Part shown: positions 56,099 to 64,000 of the stretch, piece by piece
Layout of the letters: every line of letters starts with the position of its first letter
Numbering within the stretch: position 1 is the first letter of the stretch
Assembly (NCBI GenBank): GCA_030532575.1
Contig: JAUNKV010000003.1
Span: forward strand, 1-64,000
Reading direction: 5' to 3'
DNA from: Propionibacteriaceae bacterium
GTDB lineage: Bacteria > Actinomycetota > Actinomycetes > Propionibacteriales > Propionibacteriaceae
Length of the DNA: 64,000 nucleotides
The notes under the pieces: generated by a model
Databases searched by the model: none
Told to the model about the DNA's origin: nothing
Seen by the model: the letters and a program-made list of their open reading frames with translations, nothing else
Translations under genes and position numbers: made by a program

Positions 56099-56968
56099 TT
56101 GGCTGATCGGCTTGCCTTCGAGTTGAGTTCAATCTCCATCGGCCTGGGGTCACGCCCCGTGCTGCAGGAGGTGGACCTCGCAGCCCCGGAGGGAATCGTA
56201 CTGGGGCTGATCGGGCGCAACGGCGCCGGGAAGTCCACGCTGATGCGGTTGCTGGCTGGACGCGAGGGGCGCTTCACCGGCGAGGCGGAAGTCCTCGGTG
56301 AGCCCCTGCCCGATGCGGCCTCGGGGCAGGTGTTCCTGACCTCCGAGTACTGGCCCTTCGGGACCGATCAGCGGTTCAAGGACCTCATCCGGCATCTCGG
56401 ACGGGTGCACCGCAACTTCGATCAGGAGCGGGCCCTGGAGCTGCTGGCCTGGTTCGACGTTCCGGCCAACCGCTACGCCTTCGCCGTGAGCCGAGGGCAG
56501 CGCACAGCGGCCTTCCTCTCCCTGGCACTCGCGGCCCGCTCCCCGCTGACCCTGCTGGATGAGCCCTACCTCGGGCTCGATGTCCCGGCGCGCCGTCGCT
56601 TCACCCGAATCCTCACCGAGGAACTGCGCGCCCATCCCAGAACCCTGATCCTGTCCACCCATCTCGTCGATGAGGCGGAGCCGCTGTTCGACCGGGTGGC
56701 GATGATGGAGGCCGGACGGGTGATCGCGGCCGACACCGTTCCCGGCCTGCTCGGACAGTTCATCCGGGTGCACGGCCCTGTCGAGGAGGTCTCCCGGCTT
56801 CCCCGGCTGGGACGGCTCGACCGGGCGGGCGGCCAGGCCAGCGTCGTGGTGCGGCGCGGCGACGAGGCCGGATTCCCCAGCGAGCCCGTGGACCTGAAGG
56901 AACTGGCCGATCTCCTCATCGGACCCAGGCGAGAAGTCCTGCCGGGTGAGGACGAGGGAGGAGCCTGA
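56099..56968 (+). CDS. ABC transporter ATP-binding protein (YtrB-like)
   Basis: 289 residues from TTG 56099 (GGAGAGG 6 nt upstream). Walker [10 protein letters not shown] near 40, signature SRGQRT ('[19 protein letters not shown]', near 130) instead of LSGGQ, Walker B '[19 protein letters not shown]', switch His in '[15 protein letters not shown]'. This signature is typical of the small ABC exporters often found beside GntR repressors (YtrB type). No GntR gene lies here. It pairs with the membrane protein that follows (TGATG overlap). Substrate unknown; cell-wall or antibiotic stress roles are known for relatives. Confidence 0.83.
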   Translation: MADRLAFELSSISIGLGSRPVLQEVDLAAPEGIVLGLIGRNGAGKSTLMRLLAGREGRFTGEAEVLGEPLPDAASGQVFLTSEYWPFGTDQRFKDLIRHLGRVHRNFDQERALELLAWFDVPANRYAFAVSRGQRTAAFLSLALAARSPLTLLDEPYLGLDVPARRRFTRILTEELRAHPRTLILSTHLVDEAEPLFDRVAMMEAGRVIAADTVPGLLGQFIRVHGPVEEVSRLPRLGRLDRAGGQASVVVRRGDEAGFPSEPVDLKELADLLIGPRREVLPGEDEGGA

Positions 56969-57567
56969 TGCACGCGACGATGACCCCGATCCTGTCCGCG
57001 CTGGGTGGCCGCTGGGGGTGGCGGTTCTGGTGGCCAGCCCTGCCCTGGCTGGTCTCCGAGGCGATGGTGATGACGTTTCGGCCCGGCAGGTGGGAGGAAC
57101 CCGCAGGGGTGCTGCTCGTGGCCGCCGTGTTCAGCGTGCCCGTGCTGTGGCTGATGGGGGCGCGCTTCGCCGTCGGTCTGGGACATGCCAGACGCCACGT
57201 CTACCCCGTTGGGGTACTCGCCAGCTTCACCGGCATTGCGGTGTGGGCGGCCATCGTCGGGCTCAGCGCCACAGCCCTGGGCAGTGCGGAGTTGCGCGCC
57301 ACGGTGCCCCTGTTCGTCTTCTACGGGGTGCCGCTGGCATCGCTGTTCCTGATGCTCTGCACGCTCGGGCTGGGGTACGGCTGGCGAGGGGCGGCGGTGG
57401 CCGTCCTCAGCTGGGGAGTGCTGGCCGCCGGGTTCTACGGCCTGGCCTGGCCGCTGCTGGACCAGGTGACCGGCAGCCAGTTCCTGGGCGGCCTGGTGGG
57501 CATCGGGGTGTTCTTCGCGCTGTCCTGCTGGCTCGGCTGGCTGGGGTTCCGTCACGCCAGAGCGTGA
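56968..57567 (+). CDS. ABC transporter membrane subunit, small
   Basis: 199 residues with about five to six hydrophobic segments and few polar loops. It overlaps the ATPase gene by one base, so it is read as its permease partner; a dimer would give 10-12 helices. No family motif is recognised beyond that. Confidence 0.65.
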   Translation: MHATMTPILSALGGRWGWRFWWPALPWLVSEAMVMTFRPGRWEEPAGVLLVAAVFSVPVLWLMGARFAVGLGHARRHVYPVGVLASFTGIAVWAAIVGLSATALGSAELRATVPLFVFYGVPLASLFLMLCTLGLGYGWRGAAVAVLSWGVLAAGFYGLAWPLLDQVTGSQFLGGLVGIGVFFALSCWLGWLGFRHARA

Positions 57568-57589
57568 ATCACGCCCTTCTGCCAACCGA

Positions 57590-57595
57590 TAGAAT
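57590..57595 (+). promoter_or_regulatory. -10 element TAGAAT, leaderless start of metG
   Basis: TAGAAT ends 7 nt before ATG 57603. Confidence 0.65.
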
Positions 57596-57602
57596 GCCGC
57601 CC

Positions 57603-59390
57603 ATGTGTGCAGACGTTCTCGCGGCGGTGGCCTGGCCCTATGCCAATGGCCCCCGTCACATCGGTCACGTGTCCGGCTTCGGGGTTCCCTCGGATGTCTT
57701 CGCCCGCTACATGCGGATGGCCGGGCACAACGTGCTGATGGTCTCAGGATCGGATGAGCACGGCACCGCCATCCAGGTCAAGGCCGATCTGGAGGGGCTG
57801 ACCGCCAGGGAGTGCGCCGACAGGTACCACCGGGTCATCGCCACCGACCTGCAGGGGCTGGGGCTGTCCTACGACCTGTTCACCCGCACCACCACGCCGA
57901 ACCACTACAAGGTGGTGCAGCAGATGTTCACCGCCCTGCACGACAACGGATACGTGTTCTCCAAGACCCAGATGGGGGCGATCTCCCCGTCGACGGGGCG
58001 CACCCTGCCGGACCGGTTCATCGAGGGCACCTGCCCGATCTGCGGCTACACCGGCGCCCGTGGCGACCAGTGCGACCAGTGCGGGAACCAGCTGGACCCG
58101 GCCGACCTGATCGACCCGGTCTCCCGAATCAACGGGGAAACCCCGGAGTTCGTGGAGACCGAGCACTTCTTCCTGGACCTGCCGAAGGTGGCCGAGCAGC
58201 TGACCCAGTGGCTGGACACCCGCCAGGACTGGCGGCCGAACGTGCTGAAGTTCAGCCACAACCTGCTGAAGGAGATTCGGCCCCGCGCCATCACCCGGGA
58301 CCTCGACTGGGGGGTGCCGGTGCCGTTGGAGGGCTGGATCGACGCCCCGATGAAGCGCATCTACGTGTGGTTCGACGCGGTGATCGGGTACCTGTCGGCC
58401 TCCATCGAGTGGGCCCGCCGCAGCGGCGACCCGGAGGCCTGGCGCGCCTTCTGGAACGCGGAGACGGCCCAGAGCTTCTACTTCATGGGCAAGGACAACA
58501 TCGTCTTCCACTCGGTGATCTGGCCGGGCATCCTGCTGGGGGCCAACGGCCAGGGCGCCGTCGGCGGTGAGACCAAGCCGGAGCTGGGAGAGCTGCAGCT
58601 GCCCACCGAGGTCGTCAGCTCCGAGTTCATGACGATGAAGGGCTCCAAGGTCTCCAGCTCCCGCGGGGCCAACATCTTCGTCGGGGACTTCCTGGCCGAG
58701 TTCGGCCCCGATGCCCTGCGATACTTCATCGCGGTGGCGGGGCCGGAGAACCAGGACACGGATTTCACGTGGGAGGAGTTCGTCCGTCGGATCAACTTCG
58801 AGCTGGCCAACGAGTGGGGCAACCTCGTCAACCGCTCCATCTCGATGGCCCACAAGAACGTCGGCGCCATCCCTGAGGCCGGAGAGCTCACCGAGGTGGA
58901 CCAAAAGCTGCTCGACGCCTCGGCAGCGGCCTTCGACGTCGTGGGCGAGCACATCGCGCAGCGTCGTTTCAAGGCCGGGATCACCGAGGCGATGCGGATC
59001 GTCTCGCTGGCCAACAAGTACCTCTCCGATGAGGAGCCGTGGAAGAAGAAGGACGACCCGGCGCGCCGTGACACCATCCTGCACGTCGCACTGCAGGTGG
59101 TCAGTGACTGCAACACCCTGCTCACCCCGTACCTGCCCCACGCGGCCCAGGCCATCTTTGAGGCGCTGGGCAATCAGGGCGTGTGGGCGGCCCAGCCGGA
59201 GCTGGTGGAGGTGAGCGACGGGGAGTTCACCTACCCGATCCTCACCGGCGACTACACCGCGCAGCAGGCCACCTGGCAGCGGCGGACCATCGTCCCCGGC
59301 ACTCCGCTGGCCAAGCCGACCCCGCTGTTCCGCAAGCTCGACGACAAGCTCGCCACCGAGGGCCCGAGCTGGGCCCCCATCAGCGGCTGA
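57603..59390 (+). CDS. metG: methionyl-tRNA synthetase
   Basis: 595 residues. Class I synthetase: '[20 protein letters not shown]' at 12-31 with HIGH-type motif, a zinc knuckle '[20 protein letters not shown]' near 145, and the second signature '[15 protein letters not shown]' (KMSKS variant, KVSSS) near 345. The C-terminal anticodon-binding helical domain runs to the end, with no extra dimer domain. ATG 57603 is chosen by the -10 7 nt upstream; the frame is open further back through the permease gene. Confidence 0.95.
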   Translation: MCADVLAAVAWPYANGPRHIGHVSGFGVPSDVFARYMRMAGHNVLMVSGSDEHGTAIQVKADLEGLTARECADRYHRVIATDLQGLGLSYDLFTRTTTPNHYKVVQQMFTALHDNGYVFSKTQMGAISPSTGRTLPDRFIEGTCPICGYTGARGDQCDQCGNQLDPADLIDPVSRINGETPEFVETEHFFLDLPKVAEQLTQWLDTRQDWRPNVLKFSHNLLKEIRPRAITRDLDWGVPVPLEGWIDAPMKRIYVWFDAVIGYLSASIEWARRSGDPEAWRAFWNAETAQSFYFMGKDNIVFHSVIWPGILLGANGQGAVGGETKPELGELQLPTEVVSSEFMTMKGSKVSSSRGANIFVGDFLAEFGPDALRYFIAVAGPENQDTDFTWEEFVRRINFELANEWGNLVNRSISMAHKNVGAIPEAGELTEVDQKLLDASAAAFDVVGEHIAQRRFKAGITEAMRIVSLANKYLSDEEPWKKKDDPARRDTILHVALQVVSDCNTLLTPYLPHAAQAIFEALGNQGVWAAQPELVEVSDGEFTYPILTGDYTAQQATWQRRTIVPGTPLAKPTPLFRKLDDKLATEGPSWAPISG

Positions 59391-59398
59391 GACACCCC

Positions 59399-60389
59399 GT
59401 GGCCAAAGGGCTGGGCGCAGCCGGACTGGGGCTGCTGCTCCTGCTGTGGTGTGTGCCGTGGACCGGGCTGCGCGAGGTGGAGGGCCTCGCGATGCTGGTG
59501 GCGCCGGACATGGTGATCGCGGTGCTCGTCGGGCTCGGGGCGCTCCTGCTGATTGGCCTGGGAGTGTGGCGGCACCGTCGCTTCGCCCTGCTGCTGGGGG
59601 TGACGGCTGTGGCCGTGGCCTCGCTCTTCGGCGGCCGGGCAGTGGTGCAGGGGCTTGATCCGCAACCGACCACGAGGCCCGGGGTGGTCTCGGTGGTCTC
59701 CTGGAACGCCCAGGGCATCCCGCCGGAGGAGATCGCGGCGCGACTGTTGCCGGTCATCGAGGAGCAGCAGGTACAGATCGTCGTGCTGCCCGAGACGGGG
59801 AATGTGATCGCTGAGCGGGTCTCGGTGGAGTTCGCACGTCTGGGCTGGAAGAACACCTGGTTCGGGCCGGAGGCCACCTCGGTGATGGTCGCGGCCGACC
59901 TCGACGCGGTGGCCCACTACCAGCTGGTTCCGGGCAATCCCCCGTGGGCGGGGATCACGGTCCGGGCGGCCTCGCCCAGCGCATCCACCCCGACGATCAT
60001 CGCCACACGTCCAGCAGCCCTCACCCGGGAACCTCGAGATCCGGGCCGAGCATCTGGCATGGGTGCGGCAGGGCTGTGACACCGAGCCCTTCGTGCTCGC
60101 CGTCGGGGACTTCAACTCCACCCTCAACCATCTTCCCGACGGCCAGCTCGGCCGTTGCTCGGATGTCGCTGCCGCCCACGGGGCAGGGGCAGCGGCGACG
60201 TGGCCGGGGTGGCTGCCCGGTTGGCTCGGCATCTCCATCGACCGGGGGATGGTGGGGCCTGAGTATTCCCCGAGCGCCTCCTCCTTCCAGGTGCTCCGCG
60301 AGATGGACCTCTCCGGGGTGGAGGGCTGGGGCAGTGGGCGGGCGACCGAACACTGGCCGATCCTGCTCACCTTGGCCGAAGCCGACTGA
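59399..60389 (+). pseudogene. frameshifted endonuclease/exonuclease/phosphatase-family membrane protein
   Basis: The 5' part starts at GTG 59399, 9 nt after the metG stop. It has two or three N-terminal membrane segments (about 1-80), then an EEP domain start 'VSVVSWNAQGIPPEEIAARL' and 'IVVLPETGN' (catalytic metal Glu). After 'PTIIAT' near 60007 the frame turns to nonsense and stops at 60079. The other frame continues correctly with 'VQQPSPGNLEIRAEHLAWVR', 'FVLAVGDFNSTLNH' (Asp-Phe-Asn), and a final 'GRATEHWPILLTL' to 60389. One base added or two bases lost in CACACG near 60005-60010 explains it. Restored, it would be about 330 residues. The catalytic His end (S-D-H) is replaced by T-E-H. Confidence 0.78.
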
Positions 60390-60396
60390 ACTCGAG

Positions 60397-60430
60397 GGTC
60401 TGGTGAGAATGTGAAGATTCTCACCAGACC
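60397..60430. terminator. bidirectional terminator between EEP pseudogene and phosphohexomutase
   Basis: A 14-bp perfect stem (60397-60410 with 60417-60430), loop GTGAAG, between convergent genes. Confidence 0.8.
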
Positions 60431-60443
60431 CCAGCCTGCTGGA

Positions 60444-62072
60444 TCAGGCCATCCCGAGCAGCTGGCGGACCTCCTCGCGGAGGGCGAGCAGCAGGGTTGA
60501 GGCCTCCGACCTGGCGGCCTGGCCGTTCAGGCCGTGCTCCTTCGGCAGCACGACCTCCAGGTAGCACTTCAGCTTCGGCTCGGTGCCCGAGGGTCGCACG
60601 ATCACCTGCACCTCGTTGCTGGCCAACATCACCGCGTTCGTCGGCGGGAGGGTGGCCGAGCCTGCGGACAGGTCCGTGAAGGCGACCTCGCCCCCGAGCA
60701 GGGTGGCCGGTGGGGTGGCGCGCAGCCGATCCACCGCTTGGGAGATCAGGGACAGGTCCTCGAAACGCAGCGACAGCTGGGCGGTGGCGAACAGCCCCAG
60801 CTCAGCGGTCAGCTCATCCAGCCGATCCGCCAGGGTGAGCCCTCGCGCCTTCAGCGCGGCGGTCAGCTCCAGCACCATCAGGGCCGCGCTCAGACCGTCC
60901 TTGTCCGGGACCTGGCGGGAATCGCAGCAGTACCCGATGGCCTCCTCGTAGCCGAAGGCCAGGTCCGGCACCCGGCCGATCCACTTGAACCCGGTCAAGG
61001 TGGTGACCTGCTCGCGCCCCCTGGCTCGGGCCAGCGCGGCCAGTCCCCGGGAGGAGACCACCGAGTTCGCCAACACCCCGGGCGTGCCGCGGGAGATCAT
61101 GTGGTCGCCCAGCAGCAGCCCCAGCTCATCCCCGGTCAGCATCCGCCAGGCGCCATCCACGACGGCTGCCACTGCGCAGCGGTCAGCGTCGGGATCGTTG
61201 GCGATCACCACGTCCGCGCCCACGGTGGAGGCCAGCTCCAGAGCCAGGTCGATGGCCCCGGCCTCCTCCGGGTTGGGGAAGGCGACGGTGGGAAAGTCCG
61301 GGTCCGGATCGGCCTGGGACGCCACCTCGTTCGGAGCGGCGAACCCGGCCCGGGCCGCGAGGAGGCGCATCGCTCGTGCCCCGACCCCGTGCATCGCGGT
61401 GTGCACCCAGGCGACCTCCTGGGGAGCGCTGGCCGCCACGAGGTCGGCCGTGTGCGAGACATAGGCCTCCAGCAGCTCGTCGGCCACCATTTGGTACCCG
61501 CTGGAGCGGGGCAGCCCCGCCAGGGAGGCGACGGGGTGCGCCGCGATGCAGACCGCCATCTCGGCATCGGTTGGCGGGATGATCTGCGAGCCGTCCCCGA
61601 GGTAGACCTTGTAGCCGTTGTCGGCAGCCGGGTTGTGGGAGGCGGTGACCACGATGGCCGCCGCGCAGCCGAGATGCCTGATCCCGAAGGCCACGACCGG
61701 GGTGGGCGTGGGGGAGGAGACCAGCAGCACCTCGAACCCGGCCCCAGCCAGGAGCTCGGCCGACTCCTTGGCGAAATCGGCGGACTTGTGGCGGGCGTCG
61801 AAACCGATGAGGACCCGCTGCCCGGCATGGCCGTGCTGGACCAGCCAGTCACCGATCCCGGCGGCGGCCTGGGCCACCACCACCCGGTTCATCCGGTTCG
61901 GGCCGGGCCCCATCCGCCCCCGGAGCCCGGCGGTGCCGAACTCCAGCGGACCACGAAACGCGTCGGCCAGCTCGGCCTCCGCGCCGTCGTCGAGCAGCTG
62001 CTGCAGCTCCGCGCGGGTGTCGGGGTCCGGGTCGATGGCCAGCCAGCCCCGGGCTGCTTCCGTGGGACTCAC
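60444..62072 (-). CDS. phosphoglucomutase/phosphomannomutase (long form)
   Basis: 542 residues. Long alpha-phosphohexomutase, as encoded beside purine nucleoside phosphorylase in actinobacteria. 'LEFGTAGLRGRMGPGPNRMN' near 44, phosphoserine loop 'VVTASHNPAADNGYKVY' near 143, metal site 'ANDPDADRCAVA' near 295 (Asp-Pro-Asp-Ala-Asp), sugar loop 'GYEEAIGYCCDSRQ' near 375 and phosphate site 'VRPSGTEPKLKCYLEV' near 495. It could act on ribose 1-phosphate released by the phosphorylase (phosphopentomutase side activity) as well as hexose phosphates. That is inference from position. GTG start in a GTGA overlap with the upstream gene. Confidence 0.88.
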   Translation of the reverse strand: MSPTEAARGWLAIDPDPDTRAELQQLLDDGAEAELADAFRGPLEFGTAGLRGRMGPGPNRMNRVVVAQAAAGIGDWLVQHGHAGQRVLIGFDARHKSADFAKESAELLAGAGFEVLLVSSPTPTPVVAFGIRHLGCAAAIVVTASHNPAADNGYKVYLGDGSQIIPPTDAEMAVCIAAHPVASLAGLPRSSGYQMVADELLEAYVSHTADLVAASAPQEVAWVHTAMHGVGARAMRLLAARAGFAAPNEVASQADPDPDFPTVAFPNPEEAGAIDLALELASTVGADVVIANDPDADRCAVAAVVDGAWRMLTGDELGLLLGDHMISRGTPGVLANSVVSSRGLAALARARGREQVTTLTGFKWIGRVPDLAFGYEEAIGYCCDSRQVPDKDGLSAALMVLELTAALKARGLTLADRLDELTAELGLFATAQLSLRFEDLSLISQAVDRLRATPPATLLGGEVAFTDLSAGSATLPPTNAVMLASNEVQVIVRPSGTEPKLKCYLEVVLPKEHGLNGQAARSEASTLLLALREEVRQLLGMA

Positions 62073-62869
62073 AACACACCCACGATCCCGGCCAGCAGGC
62101 TGGCCAGCCTGGGCCCGGCGTCGCGCCCGGCCTGCAGCACCTCGGCGTGGTCCAGGTTGGTCTCGCTGAGCCCGGCCGCCGCATTGGTCACCAGGGACAG
62201 CCCCAGCACCTCCAGCCCGGCCTCCCGGGCCGCGATGGTCTCCAGGGCCGTGGACATGCCCACCAGATCCCCGCCCAGGATGGCGGCCATCCGCACCTCC
62301 GCCGGGGTTTCGTACTGCGGCCCACGGAACTGGACGTAGACCCCCTCCGGCAGCTCGGGCGCAACACTGTGCGCCAGGTCACGCAGCCGCTTCGAGTAGG
62401 CCTCGGACAGGTCCACGAAGGTGGCCCCCAGCAGCGGGGTGTCCCCGGTGAGGTTGATGTGGTCCTTCAGCAGCACCACGGTGCCCGGCACCCAGGCCGG
62501 GTTCAGGCCACCGCAGCCGTTGGTCAGCACCAGGGTCGAGGCCCCCCAGGCAGCGGCGGTGCGGACCCCGTGCACGACGGGGGCGACCCCCCGGCCCTCG
62601 TAGTAGTGGGTGCGTCCCGTCAGCACCGCGGCGACCTTCCCGCTGGCGGTGCGACGCAGCAGCAGTTTGCCGCCGTGGCCGCTGACGACGGGGCGGCTGA
62701 AACCGGGCACCTCACCCAGCTCGATCTCACCGATGGCCTCGCCCAGCTGCTCGGCACCACTGGACCAGCCAGACCCCAGCACCAGCGCGATGTCGATGCG
62801 CTCGGTGGCGAAATGGCCCTTGAGGAAGACGGCGGCTTCAGCGGCGAGTTGCTTGGCATTGTCTGTCAT
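62069..62869 (-). CDS. punA: purine nucleoside phosphorylase (trimeric)
   Basis: 266 residues, same size as mycobacterial PNP (268). It splits purine nucleosides with phosphate to base and ribose 1-phosphate. 'LVLGSGWSSGAEQL' (phosphate loop) near 30, 'VLTGRTHYYEGRG' near 83, 'LTNGCGGLNPAWVPG' near 115, 'PQYETPAEVRM' near 190, 'GMSTALETIAAREAGLEVLG' near 208 and 'VTNAAAG' (base-binding Asn) near 232. The start is ATG 62869, with TAGGCT 7 nt upstream; the longer frame runs into the lpdA promoter. Confidence 0.94.
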   Translation of the reverse strand: MTDNAKQLAAEAAVFLKGHFATERIDIALVLGSGWSSGAEQLGEAIGEIELGEVPGFSRPVVSGHGGKLLLRRTASGKVAAVLTGRTHYYEGRGVAPVVHGVRTAAAWGASTLVLTNGCGGLNPAWVPGTVVLLKDHINLTGDTPLLGATFVDLSEAYSKRLRDLAHSVAPELPEGVYVQFRGPQYETPAEVRMAAILGGDLVGMSTALETIAAREAGLEVLGLSLVTNAAAGLSETNLDHAEVLQAGRDAGPRLASLLAGIVGVL

Positions 62870-62876
62870 GGTCTTC

Positions 62877-62882
62877 AGCCTA
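62877..62882 (-). promoter_or_regulatory. -10 element TAGGCT, leaderless start of punA
   Basis: TAGGCT on the minus strand, 7 nt before ATG 62869. Confidence 0.65.
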
Positions 62883-62973
62883 CTGTGCAGTACCTGGCCT
62901 TGGGGTGGGACGACCGGGCTGCGCGTCTGCGACGACATGTCGCGATGATGCGCGCTGACCAGAGCGGGTGTGC

Positions 62974-62979
62974 CAAGAT
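62974..62979 (+). promoter_or_regulatory. -10-like CAAGAT before lpdA
   Basis: CAAGAT ends 6 nt before GTG 62986; a weak match at the leaderless distance. Confidence 0.3.
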
Positions 62980-62985
62980 GAGCCC

Positions 62986-64000
62986 GTGGCAAAGGTTGCA
63001 ATCATCGGTGGTGGACCGGGTGGCTACGAGGCCGCCCTTGTGGCAGCTCAGTTGGGTGGGGAGGTGACCCTCATCGAACGTGACGGGCTGGGTGGCGCGG
63101 CGGTGCTGACCGACTGTGTGCCTTCGAAGGCCCTCATCGCGGCGGCCGAGGTGATGAGCACGATGGAGCGGGCCGGGAGCCTGGGACTCCACTTCCCGGG
63201 CAACGACGCAACCAATGTCGTCGAGGTGAACCTGGCCGAGCTGAACCAGCGGGTGCGTTCCCTGGCCGCCGCCCAGTCCCGGGACATCGCAGGTCGACTT
63301 CGGCAGGAGGGAGTCACCCTCATCCAGGGCAGCGCCCGTCTCGACGGCCGCACCACCGTCGTCGTGCAGGAGGGGGAGAGCGAGCGACGGCTCGACGCCG
63401 ATGTCATCCTGGTCGCCACCGGCACCACCCCCCGCGAGCTGCCGGACGCCCCCTGCGACGGCAGGCGGGTGCTCAACTGGAAGCAGCTCTACGACCTCGA
63501 CGAGCTGCCGAGCCGCCTCATCGTCGTCGGCTCCGGGGTGACCGGGGCTGAGTTCGCCTCGGCCTACGATGCGCTCGGTGCCGAGGTGGTGCTGGTCAGT
63601 TCCCGCAGCCAGGTGCTGCCCGGTGAGGACCCCGATGCCGCCCACGTGCTGCAGCGGGCCTTCACCGACCGGGGCATGGAGGTGATGAGCCAGTCGCGCG
63701 CCGTGGCGGCCCGCACAAAGGGCGACGGTGTGACGGTGACCTTGGCCGATGGGCGTGAAATCCACGGCTCGCACTGCCTCATGGCGGTGGGGTCCATCCC
63801 GAACACCCGAGGGCTCGGGCTGGCCGAGGCCGGGGTGGAGCTCACGGCCTCGGGGCACATCGTGGTGGACAAGGTCTCTCGTACCTCGGTGCGCAACATC
63901 TACGCGGCCGGGGATGTCACCGGGGTCTTCGCGCTGGCCTCCGTTGCCGCGATGCAGGGGCGCATCGCCATGTACCACAGCCTCGGTGACGCCGTCGCCC
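62986..64000 (+). CDS. lpdA: NAD(P)H quinone reductase LpdA, 5' part (cut by window edge)
   Basis: 338 codons visible of a flavoprotein disulfide-reductase family member. FAD loop 'IIGGGPGGYEAALVAA' at 6-21; the active-site region reads 'GGAAVLTDCVPSK', so C44 is kept but the partner cysteine at 39 is Ala. NAD(P) loop 'VVGSGVTGAEFA' near 178; second FAD motif 'NIYAAGDVTGVFALASVA' near 305. Loss of one redox cysteine rules out a dihydrolipoyl dehydrogenase and fits Mycobacterium Rv3303c (LpdA), a quinone reductase in redox defence. The GTG start is preceded by a weak -10 and no Shine-Dalgarno. Confidence 0.88.
   Translation, partial: MAKVAIIGGGPGGYEAALVAAQLGGEVTLIERDGLGGAAVLTDCVPSKALIAAAEVMSTMERAGSLGLHFPGNDATNVVEVNLAELNQRVRSLAAAQSRDIAGRLRQEGVTLIQGSARLDGRTTVVVQEGESERRLDADVILVATGTTPRELPDAPCDGRRVLNWKQLYDLDELPSRLIVVGSGVTGAEFASAYDALGAEVVLVSSRSQVLPGEDPDAAHVLQRAFTDRGMEVMSQSRAVAARTKGDGVTVTLADGREIHGSHCLMAVGSIPNTRGLGLAEAGVELTASGHIVVDKVSRTSVRNIYAAGDVTGVFALASVAAMQGRIAMYHSLGDAVA

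Overview
The window is GC-rich, densely coding DNA from an actinobacterium. Gene order from xerC through rpsB, tsf, pyrH, frr, cdsA, rlmN, dxr and rip1 is that of actinobacterial chromosomes (Mycobacterium has the same backbone). It also carries a fabG-inhA type FAS-II pair, an InhA-type enoyl reductase, cobalamin genes, and many promoters whose -10 hexamer lies 6-8 nt from the start codon. Propionibacteriaceae (for example an Arachnia- or Tessaracoccus-like organism) fits best, but that assignment is inference. I see no rRNA, tRNA, insertion sequence, prophage or CRISPR array. This is core chromosome with a few lineage-specific insertions.

Layout. 1-2573: envelope module on the minus strand (SPFH protein, zinc-ribbon membrane protein, start of a third membrane protein), resembling part of the Bacillus ydjFGHI set. 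2709-8259: ABC-F ATPase, a phosphohexomutase, a Wzz-like protein and a convergent O-antigen-ligase-like protein. 8297-12947: rRNA methyltransferase, fabG-inhA, an ABC ATPase and fumC. 13000-17199: envelope genes including two frameshifted ones, a hydrolase and a BASS-type transporter. 17366-23078: TrmH-family methyltransferase, ExeM-like secreted nuclease coupled to peptide deformylase, xerC, and a two-domain M23 peptidase. 23385-32446: rpsB-tsf, pyrH-frr-cdsA-rlmN, gdhA, dxr-rip1.

32541-38064 is a tightly overlapping cobalamin operon, cobT-cobU-cobS-cbiB-cobQ-cobF. It is followed by two tandem membrane-anchored beta-propeller paralogues and, convergently, cobN behind a cobalamin riboswitch. 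cobF and cobN belong to the oxygen-dependent (late cobalt insertion) branch. The cobT leader carries a shortened element that resembles the riboswitch core.

44863-48231: purU, a CNNM/CorC-like protein and an APH-fold kinase. 48322-55964 is a nucleoside uptake and salvage cassette: a BMP-family lipoprotein, a 19-bp terminator hairpin, then nupA-nupB-nupC-cdd coupled by 1-4 nt overlaps, then add and an RNase HI-NTF2 fusion. 56099-64000: a small ABC exporter, metG, a frameshifted endonuclease/exonuclease/phosphatase-family gene, a second phosphohexomutase coupled to purine nucleoside phosphorylase, and the start of lpdA.

Three genes (13000-14158, 16022-17199, 59399-60389) are each broken by a single frameshift. 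Whether these are true mutations or assembly errors cannot be settled from the sequence. No clearly new system is visible. The best leads are the truncated cobalamin element before cobT, the anchorless LPKTG nuclease, the pseudokinase-like Wzz protein and the tandem propellers.
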